In this document: in pieces, positions 18,666-25,969 of the stretch
Numbering within the stretch: the first letter of the stretch is position 1
Layout of the letters: each line of letters opens with the position of its first letter
Origin: Thermus oshimai DSM 12092
GTDB lineage: Bacteria; Deinococcota; Deinococci; Deinococcales; Thermaceae
DNA length: 64,000 bases
Reading direction: 5' to 3'
Assembly: GCF_000373145.1 (NCBI RefSeq)
Contig: NZ_KB890602.1
Coordinates: forward strand, 190 to 64,189
The notes under the pieces: generated by a model
What the model was told of the DNA's origin: nothing
What the model saw: the letters and a program-made list of their open reading frames with translations, nothing else
Database searches by the model: none
Program-made: the position numbers and the translations under genes

Positions 18666-19433
18666 ATGCGCTGGCTTAGGGAGAACTGGCTGGATTTCCT
18701 CATCTTCCTCCTCATCGCTTTGGTGGCCGCGGGGGTGGTGCTCTACCTCACGGGGGTCAATCCCTTCGCCCGTCCCAGGCCGGAGGGGGTGGCCCCCCCG
18801 CCTGCGCCCAGCGTTCCCGCGGCCCCCGCCCCCTCCGGGCCAGCCTCCCCCGAACCCCCTCCTAACGCCCCAGCCCCGGAACCCGTGGTGACGGTCCTCC
18901 CCCTGCCCCAAGCCCCCAGGGAGGCTCCCACGCCTCCAGAACCCCAGAAGCCCACCCACGGGGCCCCACGGCCCGCCCCGCCCCAGGCCTCCCCCACGGG
19001 GGCCTACCGGGTGGTGGTGGGTGCCTTTGCCGACCCCAAGAACGCCACCCGGCTGGCCCAGGAGCTCTCCGCCCAGGGGTACCCCGTGCGCCTCGAGGCC
19101 GCCGGCGCCCTCACCCGCGTGGCGGTGGGCCCTTACGCCTCGGAGGCGGAGGCGGCCCGCGTGGCCCAAGCCCTCCAGGCCTACGGGGCCCGGGTCTACC
19201 GGGGCCAGGGCCCCCTGCCCCCCCAAGGGGGGTCTTACCTCCAGGTGGGGGCCTTCCAGAAGGAGGAAAACGCCCTGGCCCTGGCGGAGAAGCTGAAAGG
19301 GGAGGGCTTTCCCGTAACCCTGGTCCGGGACGGCCTTTACCGGGTGCGGGTAGGCCCCGTGGCTGAGGGGGAGAAGGAAGGCTACCTCAACCGGCTTAGG
19401 GCTTTGGGCCTGGAACCCGTGGAGGTGCGATGA
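18666..19433 (+). CDS. Membrane-anchored SPOR-domain protein
   Basis: The 255 residues comprise a short cytoplasmic start, one membrane helix (DFLIFLLIALVAAGVVLYL, residues ~9-27), a ~75-residue proline-rich spacer and two SPOR repeats (YRVVVGAFADPKNATRLAQE and YLQVGAFQKEENALALAEKL). SPOR domains bind denuded glycan strands at division septa, so an envelope or division role is likely; FtsN-like function is only inferred. It starts one base after the TPR gene and overlaps rex by four bases (ATGA). Confidence 0.88.
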   Translation: MRWLRENWLDFLIFLLIALVAAGVVLYLTGVNPFARPRPEGVAPPPAPSVPAAPAPSGPASPEPPPNAPAPEPVVTVLPLPQAPREAPTPPEPQKPTHGAPRPAPPQASPTGAYRVVVGAFADPKNATRLAQELSAQGYPVRLEAAGALTRVAVGPYASEAEAARVAQALQAYGARVYRGQGPLPPQGGSYLQVGAFQKEENALALAEKLKGEGFPVTLVRDGLYRVRVGPVAEGEKEGYLNRLRALGLEPVEVR

Positions 19434-20065
19434 AGGTTCCCAGCGCCGCCATCAGCCGACTGGTCACCTACCTGCGGATCCTAGAGGAGCTGGAAGCCAA
19501 GGGCATCCACCGCACGAGCTCTGAGCAGCTGGCGGAGGAGGCCCAGGTCACCGCCTTCCAGGTGCGCAAGGACCTCTCCTACTTTGGCTCCTACGGCACC
19601 CGGGGGGTGGGGTACACCGTCCCCGTCCTGAAGCGGGAACTCCGCCACATCCTGGGCCTGAACCGGAAGTGGGGCCTCTGCATCGTGGGCATGGGCCGCC
19701 TGGGGAGCGCCCTGGCGGACTACCCGGGCTTTGGGGAAAGCTTTGAGCTCCGGGGCTTCTTTGATGTGGACCCGGAGAAGATCGGCCGGTCCGTGCGGGG
19801 GGGGGTCATAGAGCCCTTGGACCTCCTGCCCCAACGGGTGCCGGGGCGCATAGAGATCGCCCTCCTCACCGTGCCCCGGGAGGCGGCCCAGGAGGCCGCG
19901 GACCTCCTGGTGCGGGCAGGGATCAAGGGCATTTTGAACTTCGCCCCGGTTATCCTGGAGGTGCCCAAGGAGGTGGTGGTGGAGAATGTGGACTTCCTCG
20001 CTGGACTTACCCGGCTCAGCTTCTTTATACTTAACCCTAAGTGGCGCGAGGAGATGATGGAGTGA
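19430..20065 (+). CDS. rex: Redox-sensing transcriptional repressor Rex
   Basis: Rex represses respiratory and fermentation genes and leaves DNA when NADH binds. The 211 residues show an N-terminal winged helix (RTSSEQLAEEAQVTAFQVRKD) followed by YFGSYGTRGVGY and a Rossmann domain with VGMGRLGSAL and FFDVDPEKIG. The C-terminal helix (LTRLSFFILNPKWREEMME) is the domain-swapped dimer element. The sequence matches the Thermus Rex structures closely. It is translationally coupled to the SPOR gene; I see no clear Rex operator nearby. Confidence 0.97.
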   Translation: MKVPSAAISRLVTYLRILEELEAKGIHRTSSEQLAEEAQVTAFQVRKDLSYFGSYGTRGVGYTVPVLKRELRHILGLNRKWGLCIVGMGRLGSALADYPGFGESFELRGFFDVDPEKIGRSVRGGVIEPLDLLPQRVPGRIEIALLTVPREAAQEAADLLVRAGIKGILNFAPVILEVPKEVVVENVDFLAGLTRLSFFILNPKWREEMME

Positions 20066-20076
20066 GGAGGTGGCGG

Positions 20077-20592
20077 ATGTATAGAGCAGGGCTTTTCCTA
20101 TTGGCGCTGGCCTTGGCGGCCTGCGGGCAGCTTTCTATCTTTTTTAACCCCGAGCCCTACCGGGTGCGCCTCGAGCCCACCCAGTTGGGGTACGAGGTGG
20201 ACGACGAAGGCAATATTATCGTGGTTCAAAACAGCGCGGTTGTTGAGGTGGCTCCTGGGGCACCGGAAGGGGTTTTGGAGCGGTACGAATACGTGGTGGT
20301 GGACGATAGCGGCCAGGAAGTCTTCCCCGGTGCCTCCTTGGGAAGCGGCGTGGTGGGGATTCCCTTCCCTCCGGGCCGCGAGGAGGTGAACGGGCAGATT
20401 CGGTACGCCTGGGGTCGTTCGCAACCGTTTACCTTCTCCTTAGACGGCGCTGTGGCGGCTGAGCACCTGAGCCAGGGCGCTCCGCTGAACTGGCGCGTCC
20501 AGGTTACTTGGTACGCTCGGCTTACCGACGGCAAGGAGATTTCTTGGGAACAGACTTATCAGATTAAGTTCCCCTTGACTGGGGGCGATTAG
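20077..20592 (+). CDS. Lipoprotein of unknown function, atypical composition
   Basis: The 171-residue product has a lipoprotein signal (MYRAGLFLLALALAACG) with a lipobox ending at C16. The mature part is beta-rich with no family I recognise (YRVRLEPTQLGYEVDDEG, later RVQVTWYARLTDGKEISWEQ). The start is set by GAGGAGGTGGCGG before the ATG at 20077. Third positions use many more A and T bases than neighbours (for example ggcaatattatcgtggttc), suggesting later acquisition or weak codon selection. It follows rex by 11 bases and may be co-transcribed. Confidence 0.75.
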   Translation: MYRAGLFLLALALAACGQLSIFFNPEPYRVRLEPTQLGYEVDDEGNIIVVQNSAVVEVAPGAPEGVLERYEYVVVDDSGQEVFPGASLGSGVVGIPFPPGREEVNGQIRYAWGRSQPFTFSLDGAVAAEHLSQGAPLNWRVQVTWYARLTDGKEISWEQTYQIKFPLTGGD

Positions 20593-20688
20593 CAATCCAA
20601 CCAAAACTTCTGTGTGGAAACCCAAGGTGAAGGGGCCCCGGGGTGGGGCCCTGGTGTTTTGGGTAAAGGGCCTGGGGCTGGCGGGCCT

Positions 20689-20694
20689 TATACT
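20689..20694 (+). promoter_or_regulatory. -10 box of polyprenyl synthase (leaderless)
   Basis: TATACT ends seven bases before GTG 20702. Using this GTG as start gives a leaderless message and a protein of normal length, so the promoter helps decide the start. Confidence 0.5.
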
Positions 20695-20701
20695 GGGCCA
20701 G

Positions 20702-21652
20702 GTGGGGACGAATCTGCCCGAGCTAAACCCCTTCCTCCTTCGCTTTGAGGAGGCCTTGGGCCAGCTGGTCCGGTCCGAGGTCCTCTTCATCCGCCTCATC
20801 CACCAGGACCTGGTCACCGCCGGGGGAAAGCGCATCCGGCCGCGGCTGGCCTTCCTGGCCTCCCGGGCCTTGGGGGGCGCTCCTTTTGAGCTGGAGCTGG
20901 CGTTGGCGGTGGAGCTCCTCCACTCCGCCACCCTCCTCCACGACGACCTCATAGACGAGGCCGAGCTCCGCCGGGGCAAGGAGGCCGCCTACCGGCGGTA
21001 CGGGAACGCGGTTTCCGTGCTCTCCGGGGACTTCCTCCTTTCCCGCCTCCTCCACGTCATCGCCAAGACGGGGAGCCTCGAGCTCGTGGAGATGTTCGCC
21101 GAGACCGCCCGGGTGCTTTCCGAGGGGGAGGTCCTGCAGTTCCAGGTGGCGGCCCTGGAGGACTACAGCCTGGAGAACTACGAGCGCATCATCACCGCCA
21201 AGACCGCGGTCCTCATGGCCCTGGCCACGGAAGGGGCGGCGGTCCTCAAGGGGGTGAACGGGGCGGTGCGGGAGGCCCTAAAGCGCTTCGGCCTCCTCTA
21301 CGGGCAGGCCTTCCAGATGCGGGACGACTACCTGGACCTCATGGGAAGCCCTGAGGTCCTGGGCAAGCCCGTGGGGGGGGACGTTAGGGAGGGGAAGGCC
21401 ACCCTCATCACCCTCCTCCTCATGGAGGAGGCCCCCTGGGTGCGGGAGGTGCTGAAGCGCCGGGCCTCGGAGCCGGGGGACCTGGAGAGGCTTAGGGCCC
21501 TGGCCCGGGAAAGCGGGGTGGCGGAGGAGGTGGAGCGGCGGATCCGCCTCCGGGCCGAGGCCGCGCAACAGGCCCTAGACCCCCTGCCCGACTCCCCCTA
21601 CAAGGAGGCCCTGAAGGGGCTGGCGCAGGCGGAAGGGGAGCGCTTGGCCTAG
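20702..21652 (+). CDS. Polyprenyl diphosphate synthase
   Basis: It adds isopentenyl units to an allylic diphosphate to make all-trans polyprenyl diphosphate, probably for menaquinone side chains. The 316 residues (from GTG 20702) carry both Asp-rich motifs: LLHDDLIDEAELRRG and FQMRDDYLDLMG, plus GGKRIRPRLAFL. Bulky residues before the first motif would set chain length, which I cannot determine. A longer form from 20612 would add a hydrophobic stretch that spans the likely -10 box, so it is less likely. Confidence 0.88.
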   Translation: MGTNLPELNPFLLRFEEALGQLVRSEVLFIRLIHQDLVTAGGKRIRPRLAFLASRALGGAPFELELALAVELLHSATLLHDDLIDEAELRRGKEAAYRRYGNAVSVLSGDFLLSRLLHVIAKTGSLELVEMFAETARVLSEGEVLQFQVAALEDYSLENYERIITAKTAVLMALATEGAAVLKGVNGAVREALKRFGLLYGQAFQMRDDYLDLMGSPEVLGKPVGGDVREGKATLITLLLMEEAPWVREVLKRRASEPGDLERLRALARESGVAEEVERRIRLRAEAAQQALDPLPDSPYKEALKGLAQAEGERLA

Positions 21653-21669
21653 GCTTACCCTGGAAGGTG

Positions 21670-21675
21670 TATGCT
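21670..21675 (+). promoter_or_regulatory. -10 box of rdgB-type gene (leaderless)
   Basis: TATGCT lies eight bases before ATG 21684 in the 31-base gap after the polyprenyl synthase. No Shine-Dalgarno sequence is present. Confidence 0.45.
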
Positions 21676-21683
21676 AAGGGCGC

Positions 21684-22295
21684 ATGCGCGTGGTCTTGGC
21701 CACCTCTAACCCCGGCAAGGTGCGGGAGCTCCAGGCGGGGCTCGCCCCCTTGGGCTGGACCCTCCTTTCCCTGGCGGACTTCCCCTTGCGCATGCCCAAG
21801 GAGGAGGGGGCCACCTTCCTGGACAACGCCCTCCTCAAGGCGGCCTATGTGGCCAAGGCCACGGGCCTTCCCGCCTTGGCGGACGACTCCGGCCTGGTGG
21901 TGCCGGCCCTCGGAGGGGAGCCTGGGGTCTACAGCGCCCGCTACGGGGGCAAGGCCACGGACCAAGAGCGGAACGTCTACCTCCTGGAGAGGATGCGCGG
22001 CCTTAAAGGGGAGGCGCGGCGGGCCTACTTCGTGGCCGTCTTGGTCCTGGCCTACCCCGATGGGCATGCGGAGAGCTACGAGGGGCGGGTGGAGGGGGTG
22101 ATCCTCGAGGCCCCCCGGGGGGAGGGGGGCTTCGGCTACGACCCCCTGTTCTACGTGCCCGAGGCGGGCAAGACCTTCGCGGAGATGACCCTGGAGGAGA
22201 AGGCCCGCTACTCCCACCGGGGCCGGGCCCTGGAGGCCCTCCTCAAGGCCCATGAGCACGGCCCCCCGCCCCGGGAGATCTCCAAGCTGGAATGA
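21684..22295 (+). CDS. rdgB: XTP/dITP pyrophosphatase (RdgB/HAM1 family)
   Basis: It hydrolyses non-canonical purine nucleoside triphosphates (ITP, dITP, XTP) to monophosphates, cleaning the nucleotide pool. The 203 residues have the family motifs VLATSNPGKVREL at the N-terminus, DDSGLVVPALGGEPGVYSARYGG around residues 70-92, GGFGYDPLF (here EGGFGYDPLFYVPE) and KARYSHRGRALEAL. The C-terminus overlaps the start of the next gene by four bases. Confidence 0.95.
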   Translation: MRVVLATSNPGKVRELQAGLAPLGWTLLSLADFPLRMPKEEGATFLDNALLKAAYVAKATGLPALADDSGLVVPALGGEPGVYSARYGGKATDQERNVYLLERMRGLKGEARRAYFVAVLVLAYPDGHAESYEGRVEGVILEAPRGEGGFGYDPLFYVPEAGKTFAEMTLEEKARYSHRGRALEALLKAHEHGPPPREISKLE

Positions 22296-23332
22296 GGCTC
22301 CTTTCCCCCCACATCGCCCTCTACCGCCTCTACGACCTGGCGGACGAAATCGACCTCTCCCGCCTCTCCGTGCCCCGGTTAAGGCTTTCCCGGGCGCGGC
22401 TCGGGGCGGTGCGGTTCCAGAACCCTCCGGCGGAGCTGGAGCTTGGGGTGCGGATGGTGGAGGGGCTTTCCGGCCTCCTCACCGCCCGGCTCTACGAGTT
22501 TGGGGTGGCCTCCCTCTCCTTCCGCGTCCACCTGGGAGAGGCCTTGGACTGGCCGGACTTTTTAGAAAAGGCCCTGGACCTGCCCAACCTGCCCTTCTGG
22601 GACGGGTTTTTCCTGGCCGAGCTCGCCGCCCTCGAGCCCTACCTGCAAGGGGCCCTCCTCCGCCCCGAGGAGAAGCGGCTTTCCGAGGAGTTCGTGGTCT
22701 ACCACGCCCTGGGCTTCCAGGGCCACCCGGCCCACGAGCCCCCGGTGGACCTCACCCCCCTTTGGATGGGGGCGGCGGAGGCCTTCGCCCCCGAGGTGCG
22801 CCGGGAGATGGAGCGCTACCGCTACAGCTACTCCACGGAGGACCTGGCCCTTTTGGGCTTTGACCGGGTGCTCATCCTGGACTCCGAGGGCATCTGGGAC
22901 GTGGCCGACCTGGTGGAGTTCGTCCACGCCCAGCTTTTGGAGCTCTCCTACTACGACCGCATCCTCGCGGAGGCCCTGGAAACCGTCCCCCAGGTCCTCC
23001 GCCACCGCGGGCTTTTGGGCTACGGCCGCCTCCAGCGCCTCCGCCGCCGCCTCATGGCCCAGCACGCGGAGATCGCCGACGTGAAGGCCCGCATGGAGGG
23101 GGCCCTTCGCATCACCGAGGACCTCTTCTACGCCAAGATCTACCGGGCCGCCTTGGAGCTTTACGGGGCCTACGAGCTGGAAAAGAGCGTGGAGGAGAAG
23201 CTTAGGGTCCTGGAGGCCACCTACGAGATGGTCACGGAGGAGGTGATCCACCTGCGGAGCCAGGCGGTGGAGGTGGGCATCCTGGCCTTGATCGCCTTTG
23301 AGGTGGCCCGGGCCCTCTTGCACGGCCTATAG
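22292..23332 (+). CDS. RMD1/YagE-like (DUF155) protein
   Basis: The 346 residues end in charged helices and a final hydrophobic segment (VGILALIAFEVARALLHGL) as in the RMD1/DUF155 family, whose eukaryotic members are mitochondrial membrane proteins. The region DRVLILDSEGIWDVADLVEF followed by long helices (MEGALRITEDLFYAKIYRAA) supports this, but the N-terminal half is not clearly recognisable and biochemical function is unknown. It overlaps rdgB and ends just before the sugar-uptake promoter. Confidence 0.55.
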   Translation: MRLLSPHIALYRLYDLADEIDLSRLSVPRLRLSRARLGAVRFQNPPAELELGVRMVEGLSGLLTARLYEFGVASLSFRVHLGEALDWPDFLEKALDLPNLPFWDGFFLAELAALEPYLQGALLRPEEKRLSEEFVVYHALGFQGHPAHEPPVDLTPLWMGAAEAFAPEVRREMERYRYSYSTEDLALLGFDRVLILDSEGIWDVADLVEFVHAQLLELSYYDRILAEALETVPQVLRHRGLLGYGRLQRLRRRLMAQHAEIADVKARMEGALRITEDLFYAKIYRAALELYGAYELEKSVEEKLRVLEATYEMVTEEVIHLRSQAVEVGILALIAFEVARALLHGL

Positions 23333-23338
23333 ACCGGA

Positions 23339-23346
23339 TATAGAAT
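23339..23346 (+). promoter_or_regulatory. Promoter -10 region of the sugar operon
   Basis: TATAGAAT contains TATAGA and TAGAAT, either of which could be the -10 of the operon beginning at 23385. The leader is about 30-40 bases and carries GAGGAGG before the ATG. Confidence 0.5.
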
Positions 23347-23355
23347 CTCTGCGGA

Positions 23356-23370
23356 AGCGCTACCAGCGCT
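23356..23370 (+). promoter_or_regulatory. Inverted-repeat operator candidate of the sugar operon
   Basis: AGCGCT-ACC-AGCGCT is a 15-base inverted repeat placed ten bases after the -10 and before the ribosome-binding site. LacI-family regulators often bind palindromes centred on similar CGCT-type half-sites, so a local sugar repressor is plausible. No regulator gene is in the operon, and the repeat could also fold as a small RNA hairpin. Confidence 0.45.
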
Positions 23371-23384
23371 CGAGGAGGTGCGGT

Positions 23385-24581
23385 ATGAAAAAGTGGCTCA
23401 CCGCGACGCTCTTGGGTCTGGGTCTGGCCCTGGCCCAGGGCAAGGTTACGGTCTGGACCCACTTCGGGGGCCCGGAGCTGGAGTGGCTCAAGGCCCAGGC
23501 CAAGGCCTACGAGAAGACCTCCGGGGTCCGGGTGGAGGTGGTGGAGGTCCCCTTCGGGGACATCAAGCAGAAGTTCATCCTGGGGGCGCCCCAGGGCCAG
23601 GCCGCGGACCTCATCGTCTCCATCCCCCACGACTGGCTGGGGGAGATGGCCCAGGCCGGGGTGCTGGAGCCCATGGACAAGTACGTGACCCAGGCCTACC
23701 TCGCCGACCTCCAGGGGGTGGCCATCGAGGCCTTCACCTTCGGGGGGAAGCTCTTCGGCCTCCCCGCCTTCGCGGAGAGCGTGGCCCTCATCTACAACAA
23801 GAAGTACGTGAAGGAGCCCCCCAAGACCTGGGACGAGTTCCTTAGGCTCGCCCAAAGCCTCACCAAGGGCAACACCTTCGGCTTCCTCTACAACATCGGC
23901 GACCCCTACTTCAACTTTGGCTTCTTCAAGGCCTTTGGGGCGGAGAACGTGTTCGCCAAGGACGCCAAGGGCAACCTGGACCCCTCCAAGCTCCTCCTGG
24001 GCGGCGAGGTAGGGGAGAAGGCCCTCCAGTTCATCAAGGATCTCCGCTACCGGTACAACCTGGTGCCCGAGGGGGTGGACTACGGGGTGGCGGATGGGGC
24101 CTTCAAGGACGGGGCCCTGGCCATGATCATCAACGGCCCCTGGGCCCTTGGGGACTACAAGAAGGCCAAGATTGACTTCGGCATCGCCCCCTTCCCCACG
24201 CCCCCTGGGGCCAAGGCCCCTTGGGGCCCCTTCCTGGGCGTCCAGGGGGTGGTGGTGAACGCCTACTCCAAGAACAAGACCGCCGCGGTGAACTTCGCCA
24301 AGACCCTGGTCACCGGCAAGAACCTGGTGTCCTTCAACCAGGCGGGCGGGCGGATCCCCGTGTCCAAGAGCGCGGTGAAGACCCTGGAGAAGGACCCCGT
24401 GGTGGCGGGCTTCGCCCAAGTCTTCCCCTTGGGCACCCCCATGCCCAACATCCCCGAGATGGGCAAGGTCTGGGGCCCCTGGGGGAACGCCATCAACCTC
24501 GCCATCCAGAAGCCCGACTCCAACGTGAAGAAGATCGTGGAGGACATGGTGGCCGAGATCAAGAAGGCCATCGGGCGCTAA
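23385..24581 (+). CDS. Extracellular sugar-binding protein, maltose/trehalose type
   Basis: The 398 residues start MKKWLTATLLGLGLALAQG with a signal peptide and continue KVTVWTHFGG, typical of family-1 solute-binding proteins; the MalE-like AADLIVSIPHDWLGEMAQAGVLEPMDKYV and AMIINGPWALGDYKKAKIDFGIAP are clear. It would capture malto-oligosaccharides or related glucosides outside the membrane for the two permeases downstream. The start is set by the signal peptide and GAGGAGGTGCGGT. A hairpin follows the gene. Confidence 0.92.
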   Translation: MKKWLTATLLGLGLALAQGKVTVWTHFGGPELEWLKAQAKAYEKTSGVRVEVVEVPFGDIKQKFILGAPQGQAADLIVSIPHDWLGEMAQAGVLEPMDKYVTQAYLADLQGVAIEAFTFGGKLFGLPAFAESVALIYNKKYVKEPPKTWDEFLRLAQSLTKGNTFGFLYNIGDPYFNFGFFKAFGAENVFAKDAKGNLDPSKLLLGGEVGEKALQFIKDLRYRYNLVPEGVDYGVADGAFKDGALAMIINGPWALGDYKKAKIDFGIAPFPTPPGAKAPWGPFLGVQGVVVNAYSKNKTAAVNFAKTLVTGKNLVSFNQAGGRIPVSKSAVKTLEKDPVVAGFAQVFPLGTPMPNIPEMGKVWGPWGNAINLAIQKPDSNVKKIVEDMVAEIKKAIGR

Positions 24582-24593
24582 GGGCAATGAAGG

Positions 24594-24635
24594 CCCTCCA
24601 GGGGACATCCTTCGCCCCTGGGGGGCTTTATGTTT
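24594..24635 (+). terminator. Hairpin between binding-protein and permease genes
   Basis: CCCTCCAGGGG (24594-24604) can pair with CCCCTGGGGGG (24615-24625), one G-U pair included, and CTTTATGTTT follows. It lies 13 bases after the binding-protein stop and before the first permease. A leaky terminator or 3'-stabilising hairpin here would give more binding protein than permease, a common arrangement in ABC sugar operons. Confidence 0.6.
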
Positions 24636-24640
24636 AGGTC

Positions 24641-25969
24641 ATGCGACACCCACCCGGTTTAAAAGGCTTCCTCCTCGCCCTGGGGCTCGTCCTCCTCCTC
24701 CTTTTCCTGAGCACTGGGGTGGGGCTTCTCGGGTACTTCCTCCTCTCCGCCTACCTGCCCGTGCCCGGCTGGGCGGTCCTCCTGCTCGGCCTTCTGGTCC
24801 TGGTGCCGGGGGCCCTCCTCCTAGCCCGGCTTTTCCCCTGGCTTACGGACTGGTACTACCTCCTCCCCGCCTTAAGCTTCCTCCTGGTCTTCACCCTTTA
24901 CCCCATCGGCCTCACGGTCTACCTGGCCTTCACCGACTACTCGGGGGCCAAAAACGGCTTCCCCGACCGCTCCACGGAGGTGGCGGTGCTGGAGGCCCAA
25001 GGGGCCACCCTGCGCCTGGAGGTGCCCCTGGAGGAGGCCTTCCGCTGTAGCCCCTGCGCGGGGCTATGGGTGGAGGGGGAGCGGGAGGGGCGCCGCTTCC
25101 GGGCCAGGGTCCTCGAGGCCCGGGGGGAGGAGGTGGTCCTGGACCGCACCCCGCCCTTCCCCCCCGCCTACCTCTACCGGATCAACACCTTCGGCTTTGT
25201 GGGCTTCCAGAACTTCGCCCGCATCCTGGCCCAGGCCAACCAGGCCCTGTGGCCGGTGTTCCTGTGGAACGTGGCCTTCGCCGGCCTCACGGTGCTCCTT
25301 AACGCCTTCTTCGGCCTCATCCTGGGCCTCATCCTGAACAACAAGGCCCTGAAGTTCCGGAACCTCTACCGGACCCTTCTCGTGGTCTCCTGGGCCCTTC
25401 CGGGGGTGATCACCGTCCAGGTCTGGGTGGCCCTTTTGAACTACAACTTCGGGGCCATCAACCGCCTGCTCGGGGTCTTGGGGGTCTACCCCATCCCCTG
25501 GCTCAACGACCCCGACTGGGCCAAGGTGGCCGTGCTCCTGGTGAACCTCTGGCTCGGCTTCCCCTACATGATGACCGCCACCCTAGGGGCCCTTTCCACC
25601 ATTCCCGACGAGCTCTACGAAGCGGCCCGGGTGGACGGGGCCACCCCCTGGCAGGCCCTTTGGGGGATCACCCTGCCCCTTTTGGAAAAGCCCATGATGC
25701 CCATCCTCCTCTCCTCCTTTGCCTTTAACTTCAACAACTTCTACATCATCTACCTCCTCACCGGGGGCGGGCCCGCAGAGGAGGGGCGCCTGGCCACCGC
25801 CCAGGCCACGGACATCCTCATCTCCTGGGCCTACAAGACCGCCTTCAGCGCCGAGGGGCAGTCGGCCTACGGGCTGGGGGCGGCCATCAGCATCCTCATC
25901 TTCTTCCTCACCGTGGCCATCAGCCTGGTGAACTTCCGCCTCACGGGGGCCTTGAGGGAGGTGCGCTGA
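24641..25969 (+). CDS. malF: Maltose-type ABC permease, MalF-like
   Basis: The 442 residues contain an N-terminal pair of membrane helices, a large extracytoplasmic loop of about 90 residues after FTLYPIGLTVYLAFTDYSG (MalF P2-like, with an unusual CSPC pair), and the permease core ending with the EAA loop YEAARVDGATPWQALWGITL that contacts the ATPase. The partner is MalG-like, overlapping by one base. No ATPase gene is in the operon, so a shared MalK/MsiK-type protein elsewhere is likely. Confidence 0.9.
   Translation: MRHPPGLKGFLLALGLVLLLLFLSTGVGLLGYFLLSAYLPVPGWAVLLLGLLVLVPGALLLARLFPWLTDWYYLLPALSFLLVFTLYPIGLTVYLAFTDYSGAKNGFPDRSTEVAVLEAQGATLRLEVPLEEAFRCSPCAGLWVEGEREGRRFRARVLEARGEEVVLDRTPPFPPAYLYRINTFGFVGFQNFARILAQANQALWPVFLWNVAFAGLTVLLNAFFGLILGLILNNKALKFRNLYRTLLVVSWALPGVITVQVWVALLNYNFGAINRLLGVLGVYPIPWLNDPDWAKVAVLLVNLWLGFPYMMTATLGALSTIPDELYEAARVDGATPWQALWGITLPLLEKPMMPILLSSFAFNFNNFYIIYLLTGGGPAEEGRLATAQATDILISWAYKTAFSAEGQSAYGLGAAISILIFFLTVAISLVNFRLTGALREVR

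Noticed and set aside
20612-20701. Longer polyprenyl synthase with a hydrophobic N-terminal extension
   Set aside because: The extension covers the likely -10 box; the family usually starts close to the GTG at 20702.
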